A DNA stretch of 64,000 bases from Phycisphaerales bacterium (GCA_029260495.1 JAJDDD010000010.1:124001-188000); one strand, 5' to 3'. Positions 8,652-20,482 are shown, numbered from the stretch's first letter. Translations and numbers: made by a program. The notes: generated from the letters alone by a model not told the origin.

Positions 8652-10604
8652 TCATCCCCCCCGCTGCCCGCGAACAAGGCTCATGAGCGGAGGCCAGATG
8701 ATGTAGTCATCGCCTCCCGGCCCAACGCGCTTGGCCCAGTTGGCGGCGCCATCAGAACCGGTGGAGAAAAGGACAAAGACCGTGTCGTCAAGGAGGACGT
8801 TGAACGAATCGGAGGCGCCGCCCGATGATGAAGCACTCCCCAGGGCTGCGACTGTCGTACTGTTCATCGCATTAATAAAGTCCATTATCTCGCCAACAGA
8901 CGAAGGCCTGCTCGCGTTCATATTGACTACGAGCTTCTTATATGACGGCTGATCAATCAACGCGAGCGCAAACACCTTTGCCTGCTCCGGCGTCCCCTTC
9001 CAATTACCCTTTGAGCCTGGAAAACTATTTAGTTTTTCAACGACTGCCTCACCAGACATATTCGAGTTGAATCCGGCTTGTTCAAAACTTCTCACTATTT
9101 GAATGAAAGCACTGCTGAACTCTTCGGGAGCGGGAGCATCACGGTCGTTCCCCAGAGCGGTCTGTATCGCGCTGACCATCGCATCCATTTCACCCAGATC
9201 CGTCGCCAACGCCGCCGATGATCCCCCCCCACCTTTCATCAACACAGTAATCGGAAACGGCTCCGCATCCCGCCGCGCGTCCCGATGAGTGTCACGCATC
9301 GGAACGTAGTATTCAAACTCGCGATCGAGATCCGGATCAACATACGGATCGTCATCAATTTCCTTGACATACCGCGGACGAGTCGCAGCGAGCTTGTTCG
9401 GCCATTTGCGGAATCGCTCCTTGTAGCCCAACACCCCAAACGACAGGCGCGTGCCTTTCAGCTCCGTGTCAACCTCTCGACGAAGCTCAAAAAGCGCGCC
9501 AAAATCATCAATCGCTTCAGCAAGAAGCGCATACTTTGCCGGATCAAGTGTCGAATAGTCGGTGGGATCGTTCAGCGCCTCGTCGAAAGGGCTGAGATCC
9601 CAACGCCATTTCCAGTCCTCGAAGACATCTTCAAGTGTGTCGAGTGTGTCGAACCAGCCGCCGTGCTTTTCAGCGATCTTCTCCCACCGGCTTGCTTCAG
9701 CGAACATCATCAGCGGGCGCTCGCGGGCCGCGAGCTGGGCGAGGGTCGGGCCGAAGGTCTGGCGATCAGGCCCCTGGCGTGACTGCATGGTGAGCGCGAT
9801 CAGTTGCAGCGCTGCTTCTTTTTCCGCGACGGGAAATCGCACGCGGTCCAGCCGAACAAGCTCATCGTCAAAAAGTTCAATGAGATCGCGGTAGTCCTGC
9901 TCCCCGAGGTGCCCGGGATAGGTGTACGCGAGATCGCGCATGCGCTCCAGCGCATCCCGAGCAGACCGGAACGCGAAGAGCGCCTCCCGGCCGAACGGGT
10001 GATCCAGCAACATCCGCGTCAAGCGAACCCAATGAACAAGCAGTTCAATCGCTGGTCGAACGTCGCCCTCAAACGCAAGGCGCGTCGCTTCAGCATGAAT
10101 CAGCATCTCAGCAGTCTTGAATCGTTCGAGATAGTCGAGCTTGGCGTCAGCCAGCATGCCGGCGCTTCCGATTTCAATCGCAAGACCGGTGTCGCGCAGC
10201 TCCCGTTCGGCTTGATCGCCAACGGGGAGCGCGAAGACCCAGCGCGACGGAGGCTCGGGCGTGACCTCCTTGATCTTTTCGATCAGATTCTGCTGCGGCG
10301 CTGCGCCGGCCCATTCATCAAAAGCTGGCCAGGAGGGGTTGTTCTCGCTGGTCATGATGGCGTCGAAGATGGATCGAAGAACCGCCGGCGGAGCGTCGAG
10401 CTTGGAGAGCGCCGGCAGCAGGACGAACTCAGCCCGATCCTCCTTCGGGAACTCTCCAATCAGACGGTTCACCTCGCGGATCGACTCCGCGGGATCGTCA
10501 GGAGGCTCGTATCCCTCGGAGTATTGTGCGTGGGCAGCAGCGGCGAGCAATGGCAGAAGAATCGCTGCGTGCAGGAGGGTGCGTGCGAGGCGTGGTCTGG
10601 ACAT
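8652..10604 (-). CDS. Large secreted protein of unknown function
   Basis: The 650-residue protein begins with a signal peptide (MSRPRLARTLLHAAILLPLL, cleaved about ...AHA-QYSEG) and is otherwise soluble, acidic and alpha-helical, with many Trp/Leu/Glu segments. I recognise no domain. A short Gly/Ser-rich stretch (MKGGGGSSAALA) separates a helical N-terminal two thirds from a C-terminal part ending FNVLLDDTVFVLFSTGSDG. The start was chosen at 10604 because the signal peptide begins there; upstream codons are not protein-like. It is divergent from ald, with about 240 bp between starts. There is no dockerin tail and no sorting tail, so it is probably periplasmic or released. Confidence 0.7.
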   Translation of the reverse strand: MSRPRLARTLLHAAILLPLLAAAAHAQYSEGYEPPDDPAESIREVNRLIGEFPKEDRAEFVLLPALSKLDAPPAVLRSIFDAIMTSENNPSWPAFDEWAGAAPQQNLIEKIKEVTPEPPSRWVFALPVGDQAERELRDTGLAIEIGSAGMLADAKLDYLERFKTAEMLIHAEATRLAFEGDVRPAIELLVHWVRLTRMLLDHPFGREALFAFRSARDALERMRDLAYTYPGHLGEQDYRDLIELFDDELVRLDRVRFPVAEKEAALQLIALTMQSRQGPDRQTFGPTLAQLAARERPLMMFAEASRWEKIAEKHGGWFDTLDTLEDVFEDWKWRWDLSPFDEALNDPTDYSTLDPAKYALLAEAIDDFGALFELRREVDTELKGTRLSFGVLGYKERFRKWPNKLAATRPRYVKEIDDDPYVDPDLDREFEYYVPMRDTHRDARRDAEPFPITVLMKGGGGSSAALATDLGEMDAMVSAIQTALGNDRDAPAPEEFSSAFIQIVRSFEQAGFNSNMSGEAVVEKLNSFPGSKGNWKGTPEQAKVFALALIDQPSYKKLVVNMNASRPSSVGEIMDFINAMNSTTVAALGSASSSGGASDSFNVLLDDTVFVLFSTGSDGAANWAKRVGPGGDDYIIWPPLMSLVRGQRGG

Positions 10605-10799
10605 AAGCTCAAGTCCCGTGCGGGTGCAAAGTGAAAGCGGGGATTCTGGCAGAATAGTAGTAGAGAAGACGGCAGGCGGGAGTTCCAGCAGCCGAGGGGA
10701 AGAAACACCCGGAAATCCACCCCGGGAGCAGGACAGGAACATGCTGCGTTTACGACGGCGGAGGCAGACCGTAGACTTGTCGGCCCGCCGGAGTTTGGC

Positions 10800-10815
10800 G
10801 CGGGCGATCGCCCGC
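10800..10815. promoter_or_regulatory. 16-bp perfect palindrome in the ald leader
   Basis: GCGGGCGATCGCCCGC is perfectly self-complementary and ends 15 bases before the AGGAG ribosome site of ald (10831-10835). It could be an operator for a dimeric regulator or, in RNA, half of a dimer or hairpin structure. It contains the GCGATCGC octamer, which in GC-rich DNA can be frequent by chance. Confidence 0.3.
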
Positions 10816-10842
10816 TGGGGCGGCCACTTCAGGAGAATAATC

Positions 10843-11964
10843 ATGATCGTTGGCGTCCCCCGTGAAATCAAAACGGATGAATATCGCATCAGCCTCCACC
10901 CCGTAGGCGCCGAGATGCTGACTCATGACGGCCACAAGGTGCTCATCGAGCGGTCCGCCGGGGAAGACTCTGGGTATGCGAACGAACAATACACCGAGTC
11001 CGGCGCTGAAATCGTCGAGACGGCTGAGGAAGTCTGGGATCGGTCGGACCTGATCGTCAAGGTGAAGGAGCCTCAGACCCCCGAGATCGCGCTCATGAAG
11101 CGCAATCAGCAGGTCTTCACATACTTCCACTTCGCAGCCAGCCGCGAGCTGACAATGGGATGCCTGGAATCCGGAGCCTGTTGCATTGCCTATGAAACGC
11201 TTGAAGGCCCGGGGGTAGGCGGGAAACCTCAACTCCCGCTCCTCATTCCCATGAGTGAAGTCGCAGGAAAGATGAGCATTCAGCAAGGCGCCAAATATCT
11301 GGAGCGACCGCAGGAAGGCCGCGGAATTCTTCTGGGTGGCGTGCCCGGAGTCGAACCCGCCGAAGTGCTGGTCCTTGGCGGAGGCGCCGTCGGAGCCAAC
11401 GCCGCCCTCATGGCCGCCGGACTCGGCGCGAATGTCACCATCATGGATGTCGACCTTGAGCGGATGCGACATCTGGCCGACGTCATGCCCGCGAACGTGA
11501 GCACCGTCTTCTCCGAGCCGCAAGCAATCCGCCGACATCTGGAGCGCTCGGACCTCGTCGTCGGCGCCGTCCTGATCCACGCCGCCAAAGCGCCGAAGCT
11601 GATTTCGCGCGCTGATCTGAAGCTTATGAAGTCCGGCGCCGTCATTGTCGATGTCGCGATCGATCAGGGCGGATGCATCGAAACCGCCAAACCAACAACA
11701 CACTCAAGCCCGACATACATCATCGATGAAATCGTGCATTACTGCGTGGCGAACATGCCAGGCGCCGTGGGCAGAACCAGCACCCAGGCATTGACCCACG
11801 CGACCCAGCCCTGGGTTATCAAACTCGCCAACAGGGGCGCCCACAGGCTGGCCAAGGAAAATCGATGGTTCCGCCCAGCGATCAATATGGACGATGGCAA
11901 GCTTTTTAATGAGCCGGTCGCCCAATCCCACGAAATTCCGTGTGTTCCACTGGAAACGCTGTAG
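10843..11964 (+). CDS. ald: Alanine dehydrogenase
   Basis: The 373-residue enzyme interconverts L-alanine and pyruvate plus ammonia with NAD. Family residues fall at their canonical numbers: Arg15 (EYRIS), Lys75 (VKVKEPQ), His96 (TYFHFAA) and Asp270 (VIVDVAIDQGG). The NAD loop is VLVLGGGAVGANAALMAA, about 175-191. Start ATG 10843 has a perfect AGGAG 7 bases upstream and gives the canonical MIVGVPREIK beginning. An in-frame ATG at 10741 would add 34 Arg-rich residues and is unlikely. The gene is monocistronic, divergent from the secreted unknown. Confidence 0.95.
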   Translation: MIVGVPREIKTDEYRISLHPVGAEMLTHDGHKVLIERSAGEDSGYANEQYTESGAEIVETAEEVWDRSDLIVKVKEPQTPEIALMKRNQQVFTYFHFAASRELTMGCLESGACCIAYETLEGPGVGGKPQLPLLIPMSEVAGKMSIQQGAKYLERPQEGRGILLGGVPGVEPAEVLVLGGGAVGANAALMAAGLGANVTIMDVDLERMRHLADVMPANVSTVFSEPQAIRRHLERSDLVVGAVLIHAAKAPKLISRADLKLMKSGAVIVDVAIDQGGCIETAKPTTHSSPTYIIDEIVHYCVANMPGAVGRTSTQALTHATQPWVIKLANRGAHRLAKENRWFRPAINMDDGKLFNEPVAQSHEIPCVPLETL

Positions 11965-11999
11965 CGCTCATCGCGGTTTTGACAGTCCAGCGGATCAGC

Positions 12000-13010
12000 C
12001 TACGAACATGGTCCCCACGCCCCAAGCAGGAGGGCAAGGTCTGCGCCGCTGTATTGACCATCTCCAGAAAGATCGGCGATGAGTTGCCCCGATGTCCAGG
12101 AGCCGAGCAGAAAGCTCAGATCAAACGTATTCACGATGCCATCGCCGTTGAGGTCGCCAAGGCATGTTGCAACGATCTCAGGCGCAATCGCGATATCCCC
12201 AAGCTGATGCTCCGGCGTGCCGCCCATCGGAGTCGCCGGCCCGATCGCGCCAATGAACGTCCCCACTCCGGTGAGCTCATCGACAAGCCAAAGTTCCGCC
12301 TGGAAAGTCTCCACATTAAAGCCGCCAAGCCACCAGGAGTCATCGCCATCCCAATCGATGGTCATGCCCTGGCTGAACGCCGCATTGAATCCAACAACGT
12401 TTGAAAGCGCCGTTGCATTCACGCCAGCAAGCTGAAACATTTGCCCCGCTTCAATGTCATGCACAAACTGCTGCCCCGAGGCATTGGTGCCCAAGCCAAC
12501 ATTCAGCGGTGTCGTCTTGCCAACCACTGCGCCAATCAGCGCAGCCACCCCTGTTTCAAGATCAATCGTGTACATCTGGTTTTCACCCGTCTGCACATGA
12601 TGAGCCGTCGCATGCATGACGCCGGAAACCGGATCAAAGGAAAGATCGTCAACGATGTACTCGTCATCAAGCCCGCCATCGCCGATGAAGGTCGCGACGC
12701 CCGTCGCGGTGTCAATCTCATACAGACCAAGCGGTAAAAAGAAGGCAAACTCAGAGGAAACGCCGTATCCATACAACGTGCCAGCTGCATCAAAATCAAG
12801 ACCAGTGAAAAATCCGTTCGCAATCCCCGTGTCGCCGATCACCGCGACCACAGATGGGTCAGCTGAATCAAAGGAGACCAGCCGATCGCCCACCGTCCCG
12901 CCGTTGAACGAACCAAGATTATCGATGCCGAAGATCGTCACGCCAAAAGCGGACGACGCTGCGACATGAACAGCGGCAACCAAAGTGGGTGTGCGCAAAC
13001 GATAATACAT
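12000..13010 (-). CDS. Secreted protein with dockerin-like C-terminal module
   Basis: The 336-residue product has a signal peptide (MYYRLRTPTLVAAVHVAASSAFG), a body of repeated beta-propeller-like strands (LYGYG, LYEIDTATGVATFIGDGG, MYTIDLETGVAALIGA, LWLVDELTGVGTFIG: a repeated 'type, value, T-G-V' pattern), and a tail of two EF-hand-like dockerin repeats, DLNGDGIVNTFDLSFLLGSW and DLSGDGQYSGADLALLLGAW. Cys residues sit just before repeat 1 (CLGDL) and at the very end (GPCS), so a disulfide could clamp the module. Start 13010 has GAGGT 8 bases upstream. The body has no assigned enzyme activity. It lies 212 bp downstream of obg and is probably expressed separately. Confidence 0.82.
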   Translation of the reverse strand: MYYRLRTPTLVAAVHVAASSAFGVTIFGIDNLGSFNGGTVGDRLVSFDSADPSVVAVIGDTGIANGFFTGLDFDAAGTLYGYGVSSEFAFFLPLGLYEIDTATGVATFIGDGGLDDEYIVDDLSFDPVSGVMHATAHHVQTGENQMYTIDLETGVAALIGAVVGKTTPLNVGLGTNASGQQFVHDIEAGQMFQLAGVNATALSNVVGFNAAFSQGMTIDWDGDDSWWLGGFNVETFQAELWLVDELTGVGTFIGAIGPATPMGGTPEHQLGDIAIAPEIVATCLGDLNGDGIVNTFDLSFLLGSWTSGQLIADLSGDGQYSGADLALLLGAWGPCS

Positions 13011-13222
13011 GGATAGAACCTCAGTGATCGGGAGTAATAACCCGTTCCCTCCCCGCGGAATCCCCGGAACGAGCCCGTCATCCATGACCGGAATCAACTA
13101 TTTCCTCTAGACAAACAATACGGCGCCTTCTCATCCCAGGCGACGGGTAATCGTCCCATTTCATGCAGGAACTCCCCCGAAGCGCATGATTTCAGCTGTT
13201 ATAGGACAGGATGCCCGGAGAT

Positions 13223-15282
<2,060 letters not shown>

Positions 15283-15354
15283 GACGACAAGCCTACCCGC
15301 CATCCCACCGACTCGCCTTCTTTCACCTCGCGTCGGCGTCTACACTGTTGACCC

Positions 15355-17007
15355 ATGTCAAGGCCCGCGGTCTATATCGAAACCTTCGGCTGCCAGATGA
15401 ATGAGCTGGATTCCGAGCTCGTGCGCGGCCAGCTCGCCAGCCTCGGCTATCGCTTCGTCCAGACGCCCGATGAAGCCCGCGTCGTGCTCTACAACACATG
15501 CTCCGTGCGCGATCTCGCGGAGCAGAAGGTGCGATCCCGACTCGGCGAAATGCATCTTCGCAAACAGGGTGAATCAGCGCTGGTTGTGGGCGTGCTCGGG
15601 TGCATGGCGGAGCGCGACGGAGAAGACCTGATCCGGCGCATGCCCGTCGTCGATGTGCTCTGCGGCCCCGGTGAACTCGACAAACTCCCGGCCCTTCTGG
15701 ATAACGCCGTGCGCACGAAAAGATCTCTCGCGGCAGAGCGGGCGCCAAAGTCCGCCCGGCAAGTGGCGCTCCAGGGAAACGCCAGCCGGCGCAGCTCCAC
15801 ACTCGCAGCCGCCGAGGACAATCTCGAGCTCCTTGATCTCTCACGGTCGATCTCGCCAACGGATCATGCAGGCTCGTCATATGTGCGCATCACGCGCGGA
15901 TGCAACAAGTTCTGCACCTACTGCGTGGTCCCCTTCACGCGCGGCGCCGAAACGCATCGACCGCCGGACCATATCATCGATGAGTGCAAGCGACTGGCGG
16001 ACGCCGGCGTGATCGAAGTGACCTTGCTCGGCCAGACCGTGAATCACTACCGCTTCGAGCATGGATCGGCTGTCACCGTAAACGACGTGATTCAGCCGCA
16101 AAAAGGGCGCTCCTACAAAGGCGGCCATCGGCGCGATCCTTTCTCCGGAACCCAGGTGACAACGTTTGCTGATCTATTGGTGCGGATTCATGAGGAAGTC
16201 CCGGGGATTCAGCGGCTGCGGTTTGTCACCAGTTATCCAAGAGATTTCGGCGATGACGCTTTGGAAGCGATGCGCAATCATCCGCGCATGTGTCGATATC
16301 TCCATGTCCCAGCCCAGACGGGAAGTAATGCGCTGCTGGCGCGCATGAACCGGGGGTATACAGTCGAGCAGTACCTTGAGTTTGTCGATCGCGCCCGCTC
16401 GATTCTTGATGAGCCGGAGAAGGGCAGGCCCCTCACGATCGCCGGGGACATCATCGTCGGCTTCTGCGGCGAAACGGAAGAGGATCATGAGTTAACCAAG
16501 CGATTGCTCCAGCGCGTGCGGTACAAGAACTGCTTCATCTTCAAGTATTCCCCGCGCCCCGGAACTGTGGCCTACGACAAGCTCGCCGACGATGTGCCGG
16601 ACACGGTCAAACGGCGGCGGAACAATGAGCTCCTTGCTGTTCAGCAGGAACTCAGCCAGGAAGTTGGAAGAGAGCAGATTGGGCGCACATTTGATGTCTT
16701 TATTGAAGGTGTGAGCGCACGCGAGGCGCGACAACGATCAAAACTCGCGACCGGAAACAGTCCGACGCTGACGGTCGGCGGGCAGCCGATCGGCTCCAAC
16801 GGGCGACCGGCTGAGCAAACAGTCTCCCGTGAGCCCGCGAGATCAGTGCAACTGACCGGTCGGACGGATGGGGACTTGATCGTCCACTTCGAGGCCGGCG
16901 GGCAGGCGCCGGACGACCTGATCGGACGGATCGCACCCGTGCGAATCATCAGCGCCAGCGGGCTCTCCCTCTTTGGTGAGCTGGAGCCCGACGGGCGGTC
17001 GATCTGA
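15355..17007 (+). CDS. miaB: tRNA-2-methylthio-N6-dimethylallyladenosine synthase MiaB
   Basis: A methylthiotransferase with two Fe-S clusters: the N-terminal cluster uses Cys13, Cys49 and Cys83, and the radical-SAM cluster Cys183-x3-Cys187-x2-Cys190 (CNKFCTYC). A C-terminal TRAM domain (about 460-535) binds tRNA. MiaB adds a methylthio group to i6A37 of tRNAs reading U-starting codons. The FGCQMNELDSE and TLLGQTVNHY segments favour MiaB over RimO or MtaB. At 550 residues it is about 100 longer than usual, owing to insertions at about 125-165 (Arg/Ser/Ala-rich) and 243-272 (VTVNDVIQPQKGRSYKGG region). Its start matches the start of the UPF0004 domain. Confidence 0.92.
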   Translation: MSRPAVYIETFGCQMNELDSELVRGQLASLGYRFVQTPDEARVVLYNTCSVRDLAEQKVRSRLGEMHLRKQGESALVVGVLGCMAERDGEDLIRRMPVVDVLCGPGELDKLPALLDNAVRTKRSLAAERAPKSARQVALQGNASRRSSTLAAAEDNLELLDLSRSISPTDHAGSSYVRITRGCNKFCTYCVVPFTRGAETHRPPDHIIDECKRLADAGVIEVTLLGQTVNHYRFEHGSAVTVNDVIQPQKGRSYKGGHRRDPFSGTQVTTFADLLVRIHEEVPGIQRLRFVTSYPRDFGDDALEAMRNHPRMCRYLHVPAQTGSNALLARMNRGYTVEQYLEFVDRARSILDEPEKGRPLTIAGDIIVGFCGETEEDHELTKRLLQRVRYKNCFIFKYSPRPGTVAYDKLADDVPDTVKRRRNNELLAVQQELSQEVGREQIGRTFDVFIEGVSAREARQRSKLATGNSPTLTVGGQPIGSNGRPAEQTVSREPARSVQLTGRTDGDLIVHFEAGGQAPDDLIGRIAPVRIISASGLSLFGELEPDGRSI

Positions 17008-17244
17008 CGGCGGGTGAAGCGCCCCGATTTTGGCTTGTCGTCGTAGGAATCAGTGTTTTTCGTTGCAATTGGTGGAAGGTCCACATATCTTCTGCCTGCT
17101 GCTCCGGTGTAGGGTCCGGAGCGTGAGCAGCCCAGCACGGGTGGGAAGAACTGGAGTTTCAGCGGCTTTCAGGGCGAGCCGCGACGTGTATTTTCGCGCA
17201 GGGACGCTGCAGCACCGCAGCGGCGAGGAGAAAGAGATTTTTGC

Positions 17245-17937
17245 ATGACATTGCGCACGCTTTGTGCGGCGACGGGAGCAGTGTGCTTCCCGGCGGCGGC
17301 GGCGCTGGGCTCAATTGCCTTCAGCTTTGCGGATCCCGCAGGCGGTCGGCAGTTGACCAACACCCAGGGCGCCGGCGGCGACCCCACGACCGGTCTCATT
17401 TCATACGACTCCGCTATCCCCATCGACTTTATTGTTGATGGAACCGATGACGGGCTCGGCTCACAGACCTTTAGCGCTTTTCTGGAGATGGACCTGCAAA
17501 TCGGAACGGCAGCCGAGATCGCGCCCGGTATTTTCCAGGCGAGCATCGTTGGAGCGTTCTCCATCTTTACAGCTGGAGACGGAGATATTCTGTCCGGTGA
17601 GTTCAACGACGGGAATTTCCTGACATTGAACTCCGCGGGTGTGATCGGCGGAACGAATACAGCTCCTCTGCCATTTCAGTACTTTCCCGGCCCAGTGCTG
17701 GAAGACTTTCTTGGTGATGACAAATCACTCGGCCAACTGGCCGAGGCTGTCTTCACTCTGACAGATATCACTCCAGCGGCAAGAGGCGGACTGATTGGCC
17801 CAAAGGGCGTCATTAGCGGATTTTCCGCAAACGCCTCGTTCAGCGGGGTGGCGAATGTGATTCCTACGCCTGGCGCCGGGCTGCTCGTCGCCTGCGGTCT
17901 TTCGGGCGCCGCATTGCGAAGACGAAGAACGTCCTGA
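17245..17937 (+). CDS. Secreted protein with C-terminal sorting tail (paralogue 1)
   Basis: The 230-residue protein has an N-terminal signal (MTLRTLCAATGAVCFPAAAA), an acidic beta-rich body, and a tripartite tail: IPTPGAG, hydrophobic LLVACGLSGAA, and RRRRTS at the very end. That is the layout of PEP-CTERM-like sorting signals, cut by a membrane exosortase or rhombosortase-type enzyme (inference from layout; no such enzyme is in the window, though a rhomboid gene lies 44 kb away). ATG 17245 has AGGAG 14 bases upstream, rather distant. The body aligns with the next gene (FLEMDLQIGTA versus LVMDLNIGAA, then SIFTAGDGDILSGEF versus TFFTVDG...ILRGEI), so the two are tandem duplicates. Confidence 0.8.
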   Translation: MTLRTLCAATGAVCFPAAAALGSIAFSFADPAGGRQLTNTQGAGGDPTTGLISYDSAIPIDFIVDGTDDGLGSQTFSAFLEMDLQIGTAAEIAPGIFQASIVGAFSIFTAGDGDILSGEFNDGNFLTLNSAGVIGGTNTAPLPFQYFPGPVLEDFLGDDKSLGQLAEAVFTLTDITPAARGGLIGPKGVISGFSANASFSGVANVIPTPGAGLLVACGLSGAALRRRRTS

Positions 17938-17982
17938 AAAAAAGGCGTTTTCAGCGAATTTCTGAAAAGAGGAAAAACAAAA

Positions 17983-18018
17983 AACACCGCGGCGTCGCCA
18001 CCGTCGCGGTGTTTTTTT
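17983..18018 (+). terminator. Rho-independent terminator
   Basis: AACACCGCG (17983-17991) pairs perfectly with CGCGGTGTT (18005-18013), and the stem extends three more pairs inward with one G-U. A seven-T run follows (18012-18018). It ends the transcript of the sorting-tail gene upstream. The A-rich left flank gives weak function in the other direction. Confidence 0.88.
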
Positions 18019-18229
18019 ATTTTCGGAACCAATCCGGAGCTTTTTCCCTTGCACCCCCCCATAGTTCCCAGTAGTATCTGAAATGAACCCTCGCACGGGG
18101 TTCGGAGTTAGGTTCGATAATAACAAATCTCTCGGATTTACAGGCGCCAGCATTGTTGTTGTGTCGTTTGTGAACCATGCACACAGGGAGTGGCGCGGAT
18201 GGTGTATCTGCGTCATGGAGAAGAGAGTC

Positions 18230-18919
18230 ATGATGCACCGAGCATTGCTCGCAACAGGGATGATCTGCGCTGCGGCTGGCACATCGCACGCCGCGATCTT
18301 TTTTACGTTCGACGACCCAGACACACCGCTGGAAGTGAGCTACGTCGCCGGTGACGGTGGTGGAGCAATGAGCTATTCCAGCGAACAGCCGGTCGAGTTG
18401 GTCGTCGATGCCGCTGAGGAAGGGATTGGAACCCCACTGACATTCCAGACCATGCTCGTTATGGACTTGAACATTGGCGCTGCCCAGATGTCCGTTGATT
18501 TGCCCGGCGGTTTCTCTGCTGCTGTCAACGGAACCTTTACGTTCTTCACGGTCGATGGGGCTCGCGGCAACGGCGCCGTCGAGATTCTCCGCGGCGAAAT
18601 CTCCTCCGGCCGGCTTGTTGCCAACAGCAGCGCCGGAGCTGTGATCTCGACAGCCGGGCTTGGCGATCTCACGTACATCGCGTCGGGTGGCTTGGCTTCT
18701 GAGTTTTCAGGAGCGGGCATCGGCTCAATTCTGCCGGGCCTCGACGCGGTCTTCACGCTGACCAACATCTCGCCGTTTATTTCCGCCACCGGCGACACGA
18801 TCAACTCGTTTGACGCCAACGCAGCCTTCACCGGAACCGCAATCCCCACGCCGAGCGCTCTCGGGCTGCTCACACTCGGCGGTGTGGCGATCGGCGCCCG
18901 TCGCCGGCGAGACTGCTGA
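18230..18919 (+). CDS. Secreted protein with C-terminal sorting tail (paralogue 2)
   Basis: The 229-residue paralogue of the preceding gene has a signal peptide MMHRALLATGMICAAAGTSH ending AA-IFF, a beta-rich body with LVMDLNIGAA and GTFTFFTVDG, and a tail IPTPSALGLLTLGGVAIGAR then RRRDC. Pro-Thr-Pro, hydrophobic helix and Arg cluster are those of a PEP-CTERM-like signal. Start 18230 was chosen because GGAG lies 9 bases upstream; ATG 18215 would add five residues and lacks a ribosome site. It has its own promoter region downstream of a strong terminator, so it is transcribed separately from its paralogue. Function unknown; probably surface-displayed. Confidence 0.8.
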   Translation: MMHRALLATGMICAAAGTSHAAIFFTFDDPDTPLEVSYVAGDGGGAMSYSSEQPVELVVDAAEEGIGTPLTFQTMLVMDLNIGAAQMSVDLPGGFSAAVNGTFTFFTVDGARGNGAVEILRGEISSGRLVANSSAGAVISTAGLGDLTYIASGGLASEFSGAGIGSILPGLDAVFTLTNISPFISATGDTINSFDANAAFTGTAIPTPSALGLLTLGGVAIGARRRRDC

Positions 18920-19027
18920 CCACGATTGAGGGAGAGCCAGTGCGCCCGCGGCGCTCACACACGAGCGCCGCAGCGCACTGCCCGCCCAACTTCAATCGCC
19001 CTGCCTTCCTTGGGCGCCCGTCGCTCC

Positions 19028-20254
19028 CTACACGCGCGCCTCAGAACCATGGATGCGAAGCTGCGCGAGCTTCCGCTCCGAAAGCTTGTCGCCCCTGATG
19101 ACCGGATGGGCGTTGTCATCAGGGGCGTCTAGTTTAAACGCGCCATCGCCGGCCTTCGGATCTTGAGCGAAACGCTGAACAGCCTCGGGCCAGCCGGCGC
19201 CCTCAAGCTTCACACGAAAACCCGCGTCGCGGATCATCTGCAACGTCTCCACAGCGGCGGCGCCTTTGGTGAGCAGATAGCCATCGACAAACAAAGAGTT
19301 TGCCGGCTCCATTGAAAGCGCCTGCATGCTTCGAAGATGCCCTTCGCGCCCAGCTGCAATGCGGATTTCAGCCCCTGGATTGATGAATCGCATCGCACAC
19401 ATAACGCGCAAACAAAACTCCGGCGTCAGAGGCCGCCCATCACAAACAGGATCGCTCACTGTATTGCCCGGTATGGGAACGAGGAAGTTCACCGGGATGG
19501 ACTCCGCCCGGATTTCACGCAGCGCAAACGCGACATCAAGAACGTCATCAACAGTCTCGCCCATGCCAATGATGACGCCGGAACAAACCCCAAGCCCCGC
19601 AGCCCGGGCAGCGCGCAAGGTCTGAGCCCGATCGTCGTAGGTGTGTGTCGAGCAAATGCTCGGATACCAGCGACGCGATGTATTGAGATTGTGATTCAGG
19701 CGATCGAGACCGGCATCCTTGAGACGCCTTGCTTTGGCTTCATCAAGCAGGCCCGAAGAGAGGCAGGTGCGCAGGCCGAAACGCTCGCGCACCTCACGGA
19801 TGCATTGGGCCATGTGATCGATGTCCGCGTCGGACGGGCCGCGCCCGGAAAGAACCATGCAATACCGGAACGCGCCTGCGTCTTTGGCGCTCTCGGCTTC
19901 GGCGATGATCTCCTCTTTGGACTTGAGCCTGTAGGGCTGAATCGGAGCGTCAGAGGTCTTCGCCTGGCCGCAATACCCGCAATCCTCAGGGCAAGCGCCA
20001 CTCTGGACATTGTTGAGGACATGCACCTGCACTTCGTCACCGAAGAATCGACGACGAATCCGCCCGGCGGCGTGGAGCAGCAGCAGAAGCGGAATCTGTG
20101 ATGATTCGTCCGGGGAGCTTTGCAACAGGGCGCGGGCGTCGGATCGGCTGATCGCTTCATCACGCAGGCCGGCTTCCGTGAGGAAGCTGAGCCGGTCGCT
20201 CGCGGCACACAAATCTGTTAGCGGCGGAGCGGTGGTTGTTTTGTGTTCCTCCAT
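19028..20254 (-). CDS. bioB: Biotin synthase
   Basis: The 408-residue radical-SAM enzyme inserts sulfur into dethiobiotin. The SAM cluster is Cys88-x3-Cys92-x2-Cys95 (CPEDCGYC). YCMVLSGRGPS, NHNLNTSRRWY and the conserved IRIAAGREGHLRS with its Arg complete the BioB signature. E. coli BioB has about 346 residues; the excess is an N-terminal leader of about 20 and a C-terminal extension of about 50 (GFRVKLEGAGWPEAVQRFAQ onward), which is soluble and charged. No other bio genes are here. The start at MEEHKTTTAPP is the first plausible ATG; the ribosome site is weak. Divergent from the protease gene. Confidence 0.92.
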   Translation of the reverse strand: MEEHKTTTAPPLTDLCAASDRLSFLTEAGLRDEAISRSDARALLQSSPDESSQIPLLLLLHAAGRIRRRFFGDEVQVHVLNNVQSGACPEDCGYCGQAKTSDAPIQPYRLKSKEEIIAEAESAKDAGAFRYCMVLSGRGPSDADIDHMAQCIREVRERFGLRTCLSSGLLDEAKARRLKDAGLDRLNHNLNTSRRWYPSICSTHTYDDRAQTLRAARAAGLGVCSGVIIGMGETVDDVLDVAFALREIRAESIPVNFLVPIPGNTVSDPVCDGRPLTPEFCLRVMCAMRFINPGAEIRIAAGREGHLRSMQALSMEPANSLFVDGYLLTKGAAAVETLQMIRDAGFRVKLEGAGWPEAVQRFAQDPKAGDGAFKLDAPDDNAHPVIRGDKLSERKLAQLRIHGSEARV

Positions 20255-20482
20255 ATCGGGACAGGCTACCGACCAGCGGGCCGGGCCGCCGGAAGGGACG
20301 GGGGACCAACGTCCGGTAAGTCGTCTCCGGGCGGTTGATTCCAGAATCGGTGCGAACCCCCCATAGAGGATTGGCGGTATATCAGGTGTATCTGCGATAA
20401 TCAGCAAGATCGGAGTTAGACTACACAGCAGGATTTGGCAGGTATTGGCTGAATTGCGAGGCACAAACGACGGCGAGCGAGC

